In this document: piece after piece, positions 7,735 to 16,445 of the stretch
How the letters are laid out: each line of letters starts with the position of its first letter
Position numbering within the stretch: the stretch's first letter is position 1
Assembly (NCBI GenBank): GCA_041667545.1
Contig: JBAYES010000021.1
Coordinates: 1 to 31,074, forward strand
Source: SLID01 sp041667545
GTDB taxonomy: Bacteria > Omnitrophota > Gorgyraeia > Tantalellales > Tantalellaceae
Reading direction: 5' to 3'
DNA: 31,074 nt
Program-made: the position numbers and the translations under genes
The notes under the pieces: model-generated
Seen by the model: only the letters and a program-made list of their open reading frames with translations
Told to the model about the DNA's origin: nothing
The model's database searches: none

Positions 7735-7789
7735 AGTCAGGGGTCAGACCCCTCCAATTCTGTTCGTCACAAGGCCGGCGTCTGACCCC
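7735..7789 (+). repeat. Short palindromic repeat R2, copy 1
   Basis: A 55-bp element beginning AGTCAGGGGTCAGACCCC and ending GTCTGACCCC. GGGGTCAGAC and GTCTGACCCC form 10-bp terminal inverted repeats, and GGGGTCAGACCCC is itself a palindrome. The sequence recalls the REP-type repeats associated with IS200-like RAYT transposases in other bacteria, but no such gene is in the window. Confidence 0.9.
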
Positions 7790-7862
7790 AGTCGCGCGCA
7801 AGTCCGGCATCTATTCCCATCTCGTAAACGTCCAGCGTAATGTACGTATAAAAGGCTATAAC

Positions 7863-8023
7863 GCTGCAAGGGTCCGGCATTCCCGAAGAGGGCGTTGGAC
7901 GACCGAACGGGCACGGCCCCCTATGGCACGGGCCATAGGGGGAGCGAGGCCGTCCGTCGAGCGAAGATTTCCTCGTAGGGAAAATCTTCGCGTCCCTCAC
8001 AGGGGATGCCGGAGCCTTGTAGC
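7863..8023 (+). repeat. Palindromic structured repeat R1, copy B
   Basis: Same layout and orientation as copy A: closing arms GCTGCAAGGGTCCGGCATTCC and the matching GGATGCCGGAGCCTTGTAGC, hairpin 1 with apical stem CCCCTATGGC/GCCATAGGGG and loop ACGG, hairpin 2 with GCGAAGATTT/AAATCTTCGC and loop TCGTAGG. The most diverged copy: its closing stem has G-U-type and G-G positions, and hairpin 1 has an A-C mismatch. Confidence 0.9.
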
Positions 8024-8035
8024 GTCGGTTCTTCG

Positions 8036-8090
8036 AGTCAGGGGTCAGACCCCTCCAATTCTGTTTGCCACAAGTCCGGCGTCTGACCCC
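8036..8090 (+). repeat. Short palindromic repeat R2, copy 2
   Basis: Same 55-bp unit as copy 1 with a few substitutions (TTTGCCACAAGTCC in place of TTCGTCACAAGGCC). It lies between R1 copies B and C and keeps both the GGGGTCAGACCCC palindrome and the terminal GTCTGACCCC. Confidence 0.9.
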
Positions 8091-8134
8091 ATCGCGTAGA
8101 CATCTATCGCCATGAACGTATAAGAAGCTGTAAT

Positions 8135-8295
8135 GCTACAAGGGTCTGGCATTCCCGAAGAGGGCGTTGGACGACCGAGCGGGCATGGTCCCCTATGGCA
8201 CGGGCCATAGGGGGAGCGAGGTCGTCCGTCGAGCGAAGATTTCCTCGTAGGGAAAATCTTCGCGTCCCTCGCAGGGGATGCCGGAGCCTTGTAGC
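8135..8295 (+). repeat. Palindromic structured repeat R1, copy C
   Basis: 161 bp, same orientation as copies A and B. Closing arms begin GCTACAAGGGTCTGGCATTCC and end GCCGGAGCCTTGTAGC. Hairpin 1 apical stem and loop are the same as in A, and hairpin 2 is the same as in B. With copy B and the three R2 units it forms a tandem array with unit lengths of about 301 and 272 bp. Confidence 0.92.
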
Positions 8296-8307
8296 GTCGG
8301 CTCTTCG

Positions 8308-8362
8308 AGTCAGGGGTCAGACCCCTCCAATTCTGTTCGTCACAAGGCCGGCGTCTGACCCC
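8308..8362 (+). repeat. Short palindromic repeat R2, copy 3
   Basis: Identical to R2 copy 1 over nearly the whole 55 bp, ending 15 bp beyond the metH stop. In the minus-strand transcript its GGGGTC/GACCCC hairpins are the first structures after metH and could help end or stabilise the long bat-metH mRNA. There is no T-run, so it is not a classical terminator. Confidence 0.9.
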
Positions 8363-8376
8363 ATCGCAGGCAAGTG

Positions 8377-11300
8377 TCATTTATGGACTATTATCGCTGT
8401 TGTACTCTGCTCGGGAACCATCTGATAATCCTGGGTAAGTGAGATCCCTATACGTTTTGTTACATCCAATAGCTTAAAGATCTTTTTCTGATCTTCCAAT
8501 TCTTTCCATATCGGATACCCCGGGCTGTATCTTTTGCCCTGATCTTTGCCAAGGCCGAGTTCTTTTCTTACCCTGTTATGAACGTACTCCGCGAGCGCTT
8601 CGGCAAGGTTCACAGAGAATCCATGCAGATAGAACGCTCTCGAGTTTTCCTCCCGGTCTATAAGGTCTCCGATCGCTTTTGTGACTTTATCTCCAATGGT
8701 CACAGCCTGGAACACGACAATATCTTCCCGTTCAAAATGATCGGCGATCCCCCGTCCGTCCTTGCCGGGCTTGAGATCGAACACCGTAAGTTCTTCTCCC
8801 TCTACCCCTATAACACTCATCTTAGTGCCGTCTATACGACATCTGAAATAACCGTATACCGCCTTAAGATCAAGCCAGCCTTTCCTTATAGCATCTTCTT
8901 TTATCTTTTTCAGAACGGGTTCGTATTCCCCCTTTATAAGACGCTCCTTCTCCTTTCCATCCTTTATGCCTCCTCCCCATGAAACCTCGAACAGGAATTT
9001 TTTATCAAGATATTCGAGAACATCATCGGCGGATATTTTGCTCACCGCCCTTACACCGTAAAAAGGCGGTTCTTTGATCTTGCCGGGTCTTTTTTGGAAG
9101 CCGTTCTCTTTATAAGATGCTTTCGAAGGAGGGATATTCTCTTTCTTATGAATACCTGTACCCGCGCGGTTTTTTTCGTGATATTCAGCGAGGATCCTGG
9201 ACTTTTCACTTTTTTCGACAAGAGCTTTCATTATTCTCAGGCCTGTAAAAGCATCTTTGGCATAAAACACACCGCCTCTATACAGATCATTTTCGGCTAC
9301 ACGGGCTATGTCACCCGCGAAATTCTCGTTCACGGGCGCCCCTCCCACCATAATGGGATACTCCAATCCGGCCTCGTGCATGGCCTTCACGCATGTACGC
9401 ATATGCCGCGATGTCGAGACAAGAAGCGCGCTCAGGCCTATCGCGTCGGGTTTTTCTTTTTTTGCCCGTTCTATTATCTCTTGAACTGATACTTGTTTTC
9501 CCAGATCAATTACCGAAAATCCATTATTGACCAGGAGCATTTTTACCAGGTTCTTGCCTATATCGTGAACATCCCCCTCCACCGTGGCCAGTATAACTTT
9601 GCCCCTTCCCGGGACTTTGTTATCCGAGAGATCCTTCTCAAGATACCCCACGGCCTTCTTCATGACTTCGGCCGCCTGCAGAACATAAGGAAGCACCATT
9701 TCACCTTTGTCAAGTCTGTCCCCGGCCTGTTTCATGGACTCCATAAGAATTTCGCTTATAACGGCGTCTGCGCTGTATGTCTTAAGAGCCTCGTCGACCA
9801 GAGGCAATATACCGGAACTGTTCCTGTTAAGAACGCATTCTATTATCCTTTTTTCTATGGGACCTTCGCTTGTAACTTTCTTGTCAACCGGTCCAGAAAC
9901 AGTGTTTTTATGTGAAAAATGTTCCGCGAACTCCGCCAGAGCTTCCGGACCCTCGCTGAAAATGAGTTTTTCCGCAAGAATTCTCTCTGTCTTATCAATT
10001 TCCCCGGCGGGAATATAGTCCGCGCCGTTCACTATGGCCATATCAAGTCCGGCTTTAAGCGCCTCCTCCAGAAAAACCATATTCAGGACTTTCCTGGAAG
10101 CTCCGGAAAGCCCGAAAGAAACATTGCTGACGCCGAGAATGGCAAGCACCCCGGGATATTTTTCCTTGAGGATCCTTATGGCATCCATGGTGTCCCTGGC
10201 CGAGCTTCTGTATTCTTCTTCTCCTGTCCCTAAGGTGAAGGTCAAAAGATCAAAAATAAGCCGTCCGGGTTCCATGGCGAATTCTTCGGTGGCCATTTTA
10301 TAGATCCTTCCGGCCACTTCGACCTTTTTGTCTACGGTCACGGCCATCCCCTTTTCGTCTATGGATAGGCATACCACAAAACTGCCGTGTTCTTTAGCGA
10401 GAGAAAATATTCTCCTGGCCTTTTCCCCTCCATCCTCAAGATTCGCCGAGTTGATAAATGCCGCGCCGGGATAGCACTCAAGAGCTTTCTCCACGACATC
10501 AGCATCCGTGGAATCTATCATAAGGGGCACTTCTACGCTTTCAGCCAGACGCCTTGTGAGTATCACGGCATCTTTCATCTCGGTAGATCTCTCGGTAAGC
10601 GCCACACAAAGATCAAGCGCGTCGGAACCCTGTTTTTCCTGTATTTTTCCAAGATCCACTATACCATCGTAGTCTTCCCGTTCAAGCATGGCTTTCATCT
10701 TGCGGGATCCCTGAGTATTCATCCTCTCGCCCACCTTTATGGGCCTCGGTTTGACATCCGGATCGAAACCCCGGTAAGAACTGGCATAATAGTTTTTTTG
10801 GGGGATGCGGCGTTTCGAATACTTTGCCGTTTTCTTTCGAATGGCTTTTATATGGCCGGGGGTCGTCCCGCAGCATCCGCCTACGACATCCAGCCTGTAT
10901 TTCACGGCGAGATCCGACATTATGTCCGCCATTTCTTCGGGAGAAAGCGGAAAAACGGTCTTTCCTTTATCTTCGACCGGAAGGCCCGCATTTGGAACAC
11001 ATGAAACAAAACACGGAGCGCCGGCGCTTAGAACAGCAATGGCGCTTTCCATTTCCACGGGGCCCGTACTGCAGTTAAGCCCGATAACATCGGAGCCTAT
11101 ATTGCCCATTACGGCCATGAAAGCCGACACCTCGGTGCCAAGAAGCATTCTCCCATTATTCGCGAGCGTAGAGTGGGTAAAAATGACAATGTCTTTCTTT
11201 CTTTCCAGCATAGCCCGCCTTGCTCCGTTAACGGCCGCTTTCATCTCGAGCATATCCTGGCCGGTCTCGATGAGTACGGCGTCCGCTCCGCCGTCTATGA

Positions 11301-11754
11301 TAGCCCGGGCCTGAGCGTAAAAAATATCTTTCAGCTCTACATAAGAAATATTACCGAGCTCGGCGTCGGTAGATGAAGGAAGTTTTCCGGTGGGGCCCAT
11401 CGTTCCTATAACATAACGCGGCCATTTGGGCGTTGAGAACCTGTCGGCCTCTTTTCGGGCTATCTTCACGGCCGCAAGATTTATTTCATAGGATCTTTCG
11501 GCAAGTCCGTACTCTCCGAGTTTTAATACATTCCCTCCGAAAGTATTGGTCTCTACCGCGTCCGCTCCGGCTTCGAGATAATCCGCATGTATACCGGAAA
11601 CTATTTTGGGGGACGAGATCGACAGATACTCCATGCATCCGCCATGAGAGGATGACCCCTCAAACTCTTGTCCGGACGACGCGAGATATGTACCGAAAGC
11701 TCCGTCAAGCAAAAGCAGGTCTTTATGCAGTTTTTCTCTGAGTGTCAATGCCAT
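8377..11754 (-). CDS. metH: Cobalamin-dependent methionine synthase (5-methyltetrahydrofolate-homocysteine methyltransferase)
   Basis: The 1125-residue protein has all four MetH modules: homocysteine domain (about 1-310) with zinc ligands C228 (GLNCSTGP), C294 and C295 (GGCCGTTPGH); pterin domain (about 325-600, with NTQGSRK and FINSANLEDG); cobalamin cap and B12-binding domain (about 630-850) with DVHDIG at 728-733 supplying the cobalt-ligating H730; and a C-terminal reactivation domain (about 895-1125) ending in RYSPGYP and a QMVPEQST segment. It moves a methyl group from methyl-folate through cobalamin to homocysteine. The reactivation domain is roughly 100 residues shorter than in E. coli MetH. 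The start ATG overlaps the batE stop as TAATG, so metH is the last, translationally coupled gene of the bat operon, an unexpected partner. Confidence 0.97.
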   Translation of the reverse strand: MALTLREKLHKDLLLLDGAFGTYLASSGQEFEGSSSHGGCMEYLSISSPKIVSGIHADYLEAGADAVETNTFGGNVLKLGEYGLAERSYEINLAAVKIARKEADRFSTPKWPRYVIGTMGPTGKLPSSTDAELGNISYVELKDIFYAQARAIIDGGADAVLIETGQDMLEMKAAVNGARRAMLERKKDIVIFTHSTLANNGRMLLGTEVSAFMAVMGNIGSDVIGLNCSTGPVEMESAIAVLSAGAPCFVSCVPNAGLPVEDKGKTVFPLSPEEMADIMSDLAVKYRLDVVGGCCGTTPGHIKAIRKKTAKYSKRRIPQKNYYASSYRGFDPDVKPRPIKVGERMNTQGSRKMKAMLEREDYDGIVDLGKIQEKQGSDALDLCVALTERSTEMKDAVILTRRLAESVEVPLMIDSTDADVVEKALECYPGAAFINSANLEDGGEKARRIFSLAKEHGSFVVCLSIDEKGMAVTVDKKVEVAGRIYKMATEEFAMEPGRLIFDLLTFTLGTGEEEYRSSARDTMDAIRILKEKYPGVLAILGVSNVSFGLSGASRKVLNMVFLEEALKAGLDMAIVNGADYIPAGEIDKTERILAEKLIFSEGPEALAEFAEHFSHKNTVSGPVDKKVTSEGPIEKRIIECVLNRNSSGILPLVDEALKTYSADAVISEILMESMKQAGDRLDKGEMVLPYVLQAAEVMKKAVGYLEKDLSDNKVPGRGKVILATVEGDVHDIGKNLVKMLLVNNGFSVIDLGKQVSVQEIIERAKKEKPDAIGLSALLVSTSRHMRTCVKAMHEAGLEYPIMVGGAPVNENFAGDIARVAENDLYRGGVFYAKDAFTGLRIMKALVEKSEKSRILAEYHEKNRAGTGIHKKENIPPSKASYKENGFQKRPGKIKEPPFYGVRAVSKISADDVLEYLDKKFLFEVSWGGGIKDGKEKERLIKGEYEPVLKKIKEDAIRKGWLDLKAVYGYFRCRIDGTKMSVIGVEGEELTVFDLKPGKDGRGIADHFEREDIVVFQAVTIGDKVTKAIGDLIDREENSRAFYLHGFSVNLAEALAEYVHNRVRKELGLGKDQGKRYSPGYPIWKELEDQKKIFKLLDVTKRIGISLTQDYQMVPEQSTTAIIVHK

Positions 11755-12515
11755 TATATCCTTTCAATTCCGCTTTGCCTGACCCATCCTGCCATACCGT
11801 CAGGACGCCTGACCCTGTACCAGAGATCTTTTGTCTCCAGTATGGTAACACCGTTACCCTCATGAAGTGTAAAAAATTTTGTAGCCGAGTCAAAGGGCCC
11901 GAAAAGAACATCCAGAGAAGGAACTACCGTAACGGCATAAGACCTCTCGTCTTTGACTTTGTGAAAAATAATGGCCGAATTAAAAACAATAATAACCGTG
12001 AGGAAAATTGCCGCGCCTCTCGCTATCGCTCTTGACCTTTCAGAAACTACAGCCGCGGCGATGATAACGAATAACAGAAAAAATAATCCCGAGGTCATGG
12101 CCGTGATCTCGTTCACCGTAAAAAATCCGGAATAAAGGCGTACCGGACGCCATGCGAAAAACCCTCTTTTTAGGGGCTCTTTTCCGGTTACCATGCTCCT
12201 TGCAAAAGCATAATTAGCGGCTATGTCCGGATCGCGGGGCGCAAGCCTGAGGGCTCTTTCATAATTAAGAACGGCCCTGCCCACATCCCCCGATTTGAAA
12301 TAAGCCCCGGCCAGGTTGTAATAGAGAGCCGCGCTTACTTTGTCCGAAAACCTGGCTTTTTCGTATTCGGCTATAGCGCGGGAATAGTCTCCCTTTTCAT
12401 ATTCACGGTTCCCGGAAGCGAAAAAAGTCTCCTCGCTCGAAGCCGCTTGCCGGCATAAGAATATCGAAAGCGCGGCCAGCATGACAAATGCCGTAACGAC
12501 TATCCGTTTTTTCAT
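11754..12515 (-). CDS. batE: BatE-like TPR and SH3-domain membrane protein
   Basis: A 253-residue protein: signal-type segment (1-25), TPR repeats (about 28-105, with GNREYEKGDYSRAI and YYNLAGAYFKSGDVG), two membrane helices (about 138-157 and 165-184) and a C-terminal bacterial SH3-like domain (about 192-253, ending GWVRQSGIERI). This is the BatE arrangement from aerotolerance-type operons; such proteins probably act as a scaffold at the inner membrane for the BatA/BatB von Willebrand proteins. I prefer the ATG at 12515, which gives a clean signal sequence and has GGGAGAG upstream, over an ATG at 12563 that would overlap batD by 17 bp. Its stop overlaps the metH start (TAATG). Confidence 0.85.
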   Translation of the reverse strand: MKKRIVVTAFVMLAALSIFLCRQAASSEETFFASGNREYEKGDYSRAIAEYEKARFSDKVSAALYYNLAGAYFKSGDVGRAVLNYERALRLAPRDPDIAANYAFARSMVTGKEPLKRGFFAWRPVRLYSGFFTVNEITAMTSGLFFLLFVIIAAAVVSERSRAIARGAAIFLTVIIVFNSAIIFHKVKDERSYAVTVVPSLDVLFGPFDSATKFFTLHEGNGVTILETKDLWYRVRRPDGMAGWVRQSGIERI

Positions 12516-12546
12516 ATTGTTTTTCACTCTCCCGGCCGCGTCAAAA

Positions 12547-14400
12547 CTACATCTTTTCAACATGGTCTATTATCCTTCTCGTGTCTTCCAGTATTTTAGC
12601 ATGATCCCCGCTCTCAGATACCGAAGAAGCGTACCTGGCCATTTCACACATGGAAAGAACATTATTAACTTTCCTGATAACCTCTTCATCCGCCCCGGAG
12701 ATAACAAGTTTTTCAGAGATCTCCGACGCTGTAACGCTTCCGCGGGAAAGATCGAACTTATTGCCAAGGTATTCCTCGAGAGTCTTCTGCACGGCGTCAT
12801 AGAATCCGGCAATGTCCCCCTTATCCATTAAAGCTTTCGCTCTTTTCATACCTGATCTGGCTCTTCTTGGGGCTTTTAAAAGGCGCGCGTATCCCCGGTC
12901 CGTTCTTATCCTGTGGCGCTTCTTATAGGAAAAATAAAAAACAAGGAAAAGTGCCGGGAAGATCAGCTGTAAAGCGCGGAAATAATTGTCGTTTATTAAA
13001 AGATACCCCGGCGGAAAGGTCTTTCCCATGTCATACTTTATGTGCAGTATATCCTCTCCCAGTTCTTCCTTGGGTCGGAAGATATGTTCCCCCGAAGGCA
13101 TTGCGACCATTTTAAGAGGCTGCTGAGTTTCTGGAGCCTCGGATACCTTTATCCGAAAGGGCCCCTTTTCGATCGTTTCATATTTCCCGGTCATGGGGTT
13201 CAGAAAACTGAAAGACAATGCCGGGATCTCTTTGACGTCGTCTGTCCTTGGTATCAATATCTGTTCATACGCTTTTCTGTTCCCCTTTTTCGACACCACC
13301 GGCTCGTATACCCTGAAATCATCGTCTTCCGGGATAGCCGGCGCCGTTACGGTGTCAAGGTTGCCCGTTCCGCTTACGGTCATCGTAACGGTAATCGGGT
13401 CGCCCACCTTGACATCGGAAGAACTTATATCCACATCAAAAGAAAACACTCCGACGGCCCCTTTGAAACTGTCGGGTTTCCCGGATTCGGGAAAAGGCAA
13501 TACGCTCATCGATATCTCGTTGGAGGCCAGCTCTATCGGGTAAGTTTCATATCCCGTGGTAAAAGGGTCGTCCATGAATATGCTGACGCCGAAAATGGAC
13601 GAACGTCTCGAAGTCCGCTGTTTCCTTGACATCATCTTGCAACGCAGCACTGCCGGTCCTATGAGATAATCTCCTTCCTTGAAAGCCGAAAGATCCTGCC
13701 TGAACTCAAGGATCTCGTAGATCTTGCCTCTATAGCTTTCCCTCTTTCTTTCGGGCTTTATGAATTCTCCGGATGAAAACCCGTCATGAGCGTAAACCGG
13801 GTACTCTATGTCCTTGAGGCCGACATTATCCACATAGAGTTTTATCGTCACAGGAACAACCTCGTTAACATAAAGCCTGGTCTTATCTATTTCCATTCTG
13901 AGAAAAACATCGTTACCCTGGTAAAATGCCGTATCGCCGTCTATAGTCCCCGATCTAACACCAGGCGCCTGCTGGCTCTGAGCCGAAGGCCCGGGTCCGG
14001 GCTGGGACGCCGAACCTGAAACGTCCTCTACCACAAGTGTCACGGGTTCGGCCCTGTACGTTTGTCCGGCAAACACGGCAAAGAACGGCCCTATTTCGTA
14101 TTGTCCGACGCGTAAAGGCACTACCAGGTAGCTGTAGGTAATAGATTGCGACATGGCATTGTTAACTACCGTCATTTGAGTGGAAGAACCCACATGCCTT
14201 ATATTGAGCCCGTCCACGGGAGCGACCTCGGGCTGTCTGATATTCGACGAACCCGTGAAACTGAGATACAGGTACACCGGGTTCCCCGGATAAACTCTTT
14301 CCATCTCAAGCGAAGCCTCAAACTTATTCTGTGCTTGAAGCACCCCCGCGAAAGCGGCCGCGAACCAGATAACCGCCAATATCGTTTTAATCGTCTTCAT
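12547..14400 (-). CDS. batD: BatD-family protein
   Basis: A 617-residue protein with a cleavable signal peptide (about 1-23, ending LQAQ), a long periplasmic part of beta-rich repeats typical of the BatD/'oxygen tolerance' family (segments like FEASLEMERVYPGNPVYL and VGDPITVTMTVSGTGNL), one membrane helix (about 473-491) and a roughly 125-residue cytoplasmic tail that is probably helical. BatD is thought to accompany the BatA/BatB von Willebrand proteins at the membrane; its molecular role is not established. It lies 34 bp after batC and is followed by batE. The ribosome-binding site is weak (AAAGATC). The residue 140-150 region is a short Ser/Gln/Pro-rich linker. Confidence 0.9.
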   Translation of the reverse strand: MKTIKTILAVIWFAAAFAGVLQAQNKFEASLEMERVYPGNPVYLYLSFTGSSNIRQPEVAPVDGLNIRHVGSSTQMTVVNNAMSQSITYSYLVVPLRVGQYEIGPFFAVFAGQTYRAEPVTLVVEDVSGSASQPGPGPSAQSQQAPGVRSGTIDGDTAFYQGNDVFLRMEIDKTRLYVNEVVPVTIKLYVDNVGLKDIEYPVYAHDGFSSGEFIKPERKRESYRGKIYEILEFRQDLSAFKEGDYLIGPAVLRCKMMSRKQRTSRRSSIFGVSIFMDDPFTTGYETYPIELASNEISMSVLPFPESGKPDSFKGAVGVFSFDVDISSSDVKVGDPITVTMTVSGTGNLDTVTAPAIPEDDDFRVYEPVVSKKGNRKAYEQILIPRTDDVKEIPALSFSFLNPMTGKYETIEKGPFRIKVSEAPETQQPLKMVAMPSGEHIFRPKEELGEDILHIKYDMGKTFPPGYLLINDNYFRALQLIFPALFLVFYFSYKKRHRIRTDRGYARLLKAPRRARSGMKRAKALMDKGDIAGFYDAVQKTLEEYLGNKFDLSRGSVTASEISEKLVISGADEEVIRKVNNVLSMCEMARYASSVSESGDHAKILEDTRRIIDHVEKM

Positions 14401-14434
14401 AATGATCTTTTATACCGTTAAAATTTAAACCGTC

Positions 14435-15433
14435 TTACCAGTCCATCAGGACCGGAGGTCTTGAATCCTGTCTTTCTTTTTTCTGCTGCGCCCTCACGCG
14501 ATTCTCTTCCTCCTCCTGCTGCTCCAGCAGTAACTCGGCCTGCTGTTTCGACATGCTTCCGGGGTCTTCACTGCCCGGTTCCGGCCGCGTTGACGGCTCT
14601 TTCTCTGCGTCTTCGGGCTTCACGGGTTCCGGCTGAGACCCACTGTCGTCTTCTTCTTTATCTTTCTCTTCTTTTTCACCTTCACCTTCCGGTTCGGATC
14701 TGTCTTTATCTTTTTCCTGTTCGCCCGAGTCGGGCTTTTCCTGATCGCGCTGTTCGTCAGGCTTGGGTTCATCCCCTTCATCCTGCTGGTCTTGCTTCTC
14801 CTCTTCCTGCTGGTCCTGCTGGTCTTCTTCCTGCTGGTCCTCCTTGTCCTGCTGATCTTGCTGATCCTCTTCCTGCTGCTCCTCTTGATCTTGCGGCTCC
14901 TCTTCCTGCTGGTCCTCCTGATCTTGCTGAGATTCAAGATCTTCTATTTTTTTTGAGACAAACTCATAGTTATACTTAGCGTCAATATCCTCCGGAGCGA
15001 GATCCATGGCCCTTTTGTAATAGTCAAGCGCCTCGGTATATTTCTCGATAGCCTTCTTCGTGTTCGAAGCCTCAGCCTCTTCACCTATTCTATATTTGGC
15101 ATTACCGGCATTGTAGGCAGATCTTGTTTCCAGATCTCTTTTTCCCAATATAGCGGATCTCATAAAAGCTTCTTCCGCGGAAGTAAAATCGGATTTTCGA
15201 TAAAGCACTACTGCCCTATTATACTCAAGGCCCGGATCGCCGGGTCTTTTTTTCAATGCCCTCTCGTAAATATCAAGAGCATCATCATATTTTTCTTCCC
15301 TATATGATCTTTCCGCCCTTGACCCGGAAGTAAAAGCAAAGGCCGCATCCCGGCGTAAAGACCATGCCAAAAACATGATCAATACGATCTTTAGAAGACC
15401 TATCAGATTATTTCTGTTAATTACCAGCCGCAT
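14435..15433 (-). CDS. batC: BatC-like TPR protein with Gln/Glu/Asp-rich region
   Basis: A 332-residue protein with an N-terminal membrane or signal segment (about 10-34), TPR repeats (about 35-175: YDDALDIYERALKKRPGD, AIEKYTEALDYYKRAMDLAPED) and then about 130 residues made almost entirely of Gln, Glu, Asp, Lys and Pro. It ends in PPVLMDW; BatC proteins as I recall them also end in an acidic-DW tail, which supports the call. In Bat operons this TPR protein is presumed to bridge the membrane VWA proteins and other components. The start lies inside the end of batB (17-bp overlap), with AGAGGCGGGG as ribosome-binding site. The acidic stretch is encoded by a tandem DNA repeat and its length probably varies between strains. 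Confidence 0.85.
   Translation of the reverse strand: MRLVINRNNLIGLLKIVLIMFLAWSLRRDAAFAFTSGSRAERSYREEKYDDALDIYERALKKRPGDPGLEYNRAVVLYRKSDFTSAEEAFMRSAILGKRDLETRSAYNAGNAKYRIGEEAEASNTKKAIEKYTEALDYYKRAMDLAPEDIDAKYNYEFVSKKIEDLESQQDQEDQQEEEPQDQEEQQEEDQQDQQDKEDQQEEDQQDQQEEEKQDQQDEGDEPKPDEQRDQEKPDSGEQEKDKDRSEPEGEGEKEEKDKEEDDSGSQPEPVKPEDAEKEPSTRPEPGSEDPGSMSKQQAELLLEQQEEEENRVRAQQKKERQDSRPPVLMDW
14781..14932 (-). repeat. Low-complexity tandem repeat inside batC
   Basis: The strand shown runs through imperfect copies of CTGCTGGTCCT and CTCCTCTTCCTG units, which encode alternating QQ, DQ and EE pairs on the minus strand. The reading frame stays open throughout. It is the coding region of the Gln/Glu/Asp segment of BatC. 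Confidence 0.85.
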
Positions 15434-16445
15434 TACCCCGCCTCTTGATATTCTTTTTTCCGGGAATAAAAAGCTCTATAACCAGAAGCAGCAAAGCCGC
15501 CCCGAGAGGCAGCTGAAATCTTTCGGTATACCTCTTTTCCATTTCCGTTTTGAATTCCTGTTTCTGGAGTTTCGACAGTTCTTCCTGATACATAAGGTCA
15601 AGACCGAGCTGGGCCCCGGAAGCTCTCACGTACATCCCTCCTGTTTCAAGCGCTATTTTCTGAAGCATTGGCTCTATAAGCCTTGTCCTTACCACATTTC
15701 CTTCCTGGTCCTTAAGAAATCCTTGTTTACCTCTTTCTCCCGGAACCGGGATGAGCTCGCCTTCCATTGTTCCCATTCCAAGAGTGAATATCCTGACACC
15801 TTCGGCTTTCGCGTTGGCTATGGCCCTGTCTATCCCTCCCTCCAGATCCTCCCCATCGCTGACAATTATCAATATTTTTTCGTCCCCCGGGGTACTTTCA
15901 AAAGTTTCCATGGCCTTCCAGACAGCGTTTGAAATGGAAGTTCCTCCCACAGGTATGCTAAAAACATCTACATCATCAACGGCCATTAGAAATCCATTAT
16001 AATCCAGAGTAAGCGGACATTGCAGAAAAGCCGTACCGCTGAACGCGACAAGAGCGATCCTGTCCCCTTTAAGTTTTCTCACAAGATCCTTTATGGCTAT
16101 TTTCGACCTTTCAAGCCTGTTCGGCTTAACATCCTCGGCCAGCATACTGTTAGACACGTCAAGCGCTACAACTATGTCCAGCCCCATCCTCTTTACTTCC
16201 TGCCATTTGAATCCCCATTGAGGCCTCATAAACGCCGTTATCATAAGAATGAAGGCCAATATGGTAAGAAAATACTTCAACTTTATCCCTCTTTCGGAAG
16301 CATGAGAGGATATTTCCTCAAGCAGGGGTTTTTCCGCGAAACTATCCATCGCGCGCCGTCTCAGAGACAAAGCAAACCAGAAAAATACCGATAGAAGCGG
16401 GATCAACCAGAAAAGAGCAGATAGATGAGAAGAAGCGAATCTCAT
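15417..16445 (-). CDS. batB: BatB-like von Willebrand factor A membrane protein
   Basis: A 342-residue protein with two N-terminal membrane helices (about 10-29 and 57-74), a VWA domain carrying a complete MIDAS metal site (D96-x-S98-x-S100 in LDVSNSM, the threonine of PVGGTSISN, and the aspartate of VSDGED), and a C-terminal membrane helix (about 310-330, PLGAALLLLVIELFI). This is the BatA/BatB layout in which the metal-binding VWA domain lies between transmembrane segments. In several bacteria these proteins with MoxR form a chaperone-like, stress-linked complex. The ATG overlaps the batA stop by one base (TGATG) and the gene overlaps batC by 17 bp. Confidence 0.92.
   Translation of the reverse strand: MRFASSHLSALFWLIPLLSVFFWFALSLRRRAMDSFAEKPLLEEISSHASERGIKLKYFLTILAFILMITAFMRPQWGFKWQEVKRMGLDIVVALDVSNSMLAEDVKPNRLERSKIAIKDLVRKLKGDRIALVAFSGTAFLQCPLTLDYNGFLMAVDDVDVFSIPVGGTSISNAVWKAMETFESTPGDEKILIIVSDGEDLEGGIDRAIANAKAEGVRIFTLGMGTMEGELIPVPGERGKQGFLKDQEGNVVRTRLIEPMLQKIALETGGMYVRASGAQLGLDLMYQEELSKLQKQEFKTEMEKRYTERFQLPLGAALLLLVIELFIPGKKNIKRRGNAAGN

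Noticed and set aside
7735..8362. CRISPR array
   Set aside because: The repeats alternate between two palindromic families of 55 and 160 bp with unequal spacers and no cas genes.
8377..8425. Cobalamin riboswitch near metH
   Set aside because: metH is translated from within an operon with a 1-bp overlap, so there is no leader to hold one, and no such fold was seen before moxR.
11754..12563. Start of batE at 12563
   Set aside because: It would overlap batD by 17 bp and place extra residues before a typical signal peptide; the ATG at 12515 has a ribosome-binding site and a clean signal sequence.
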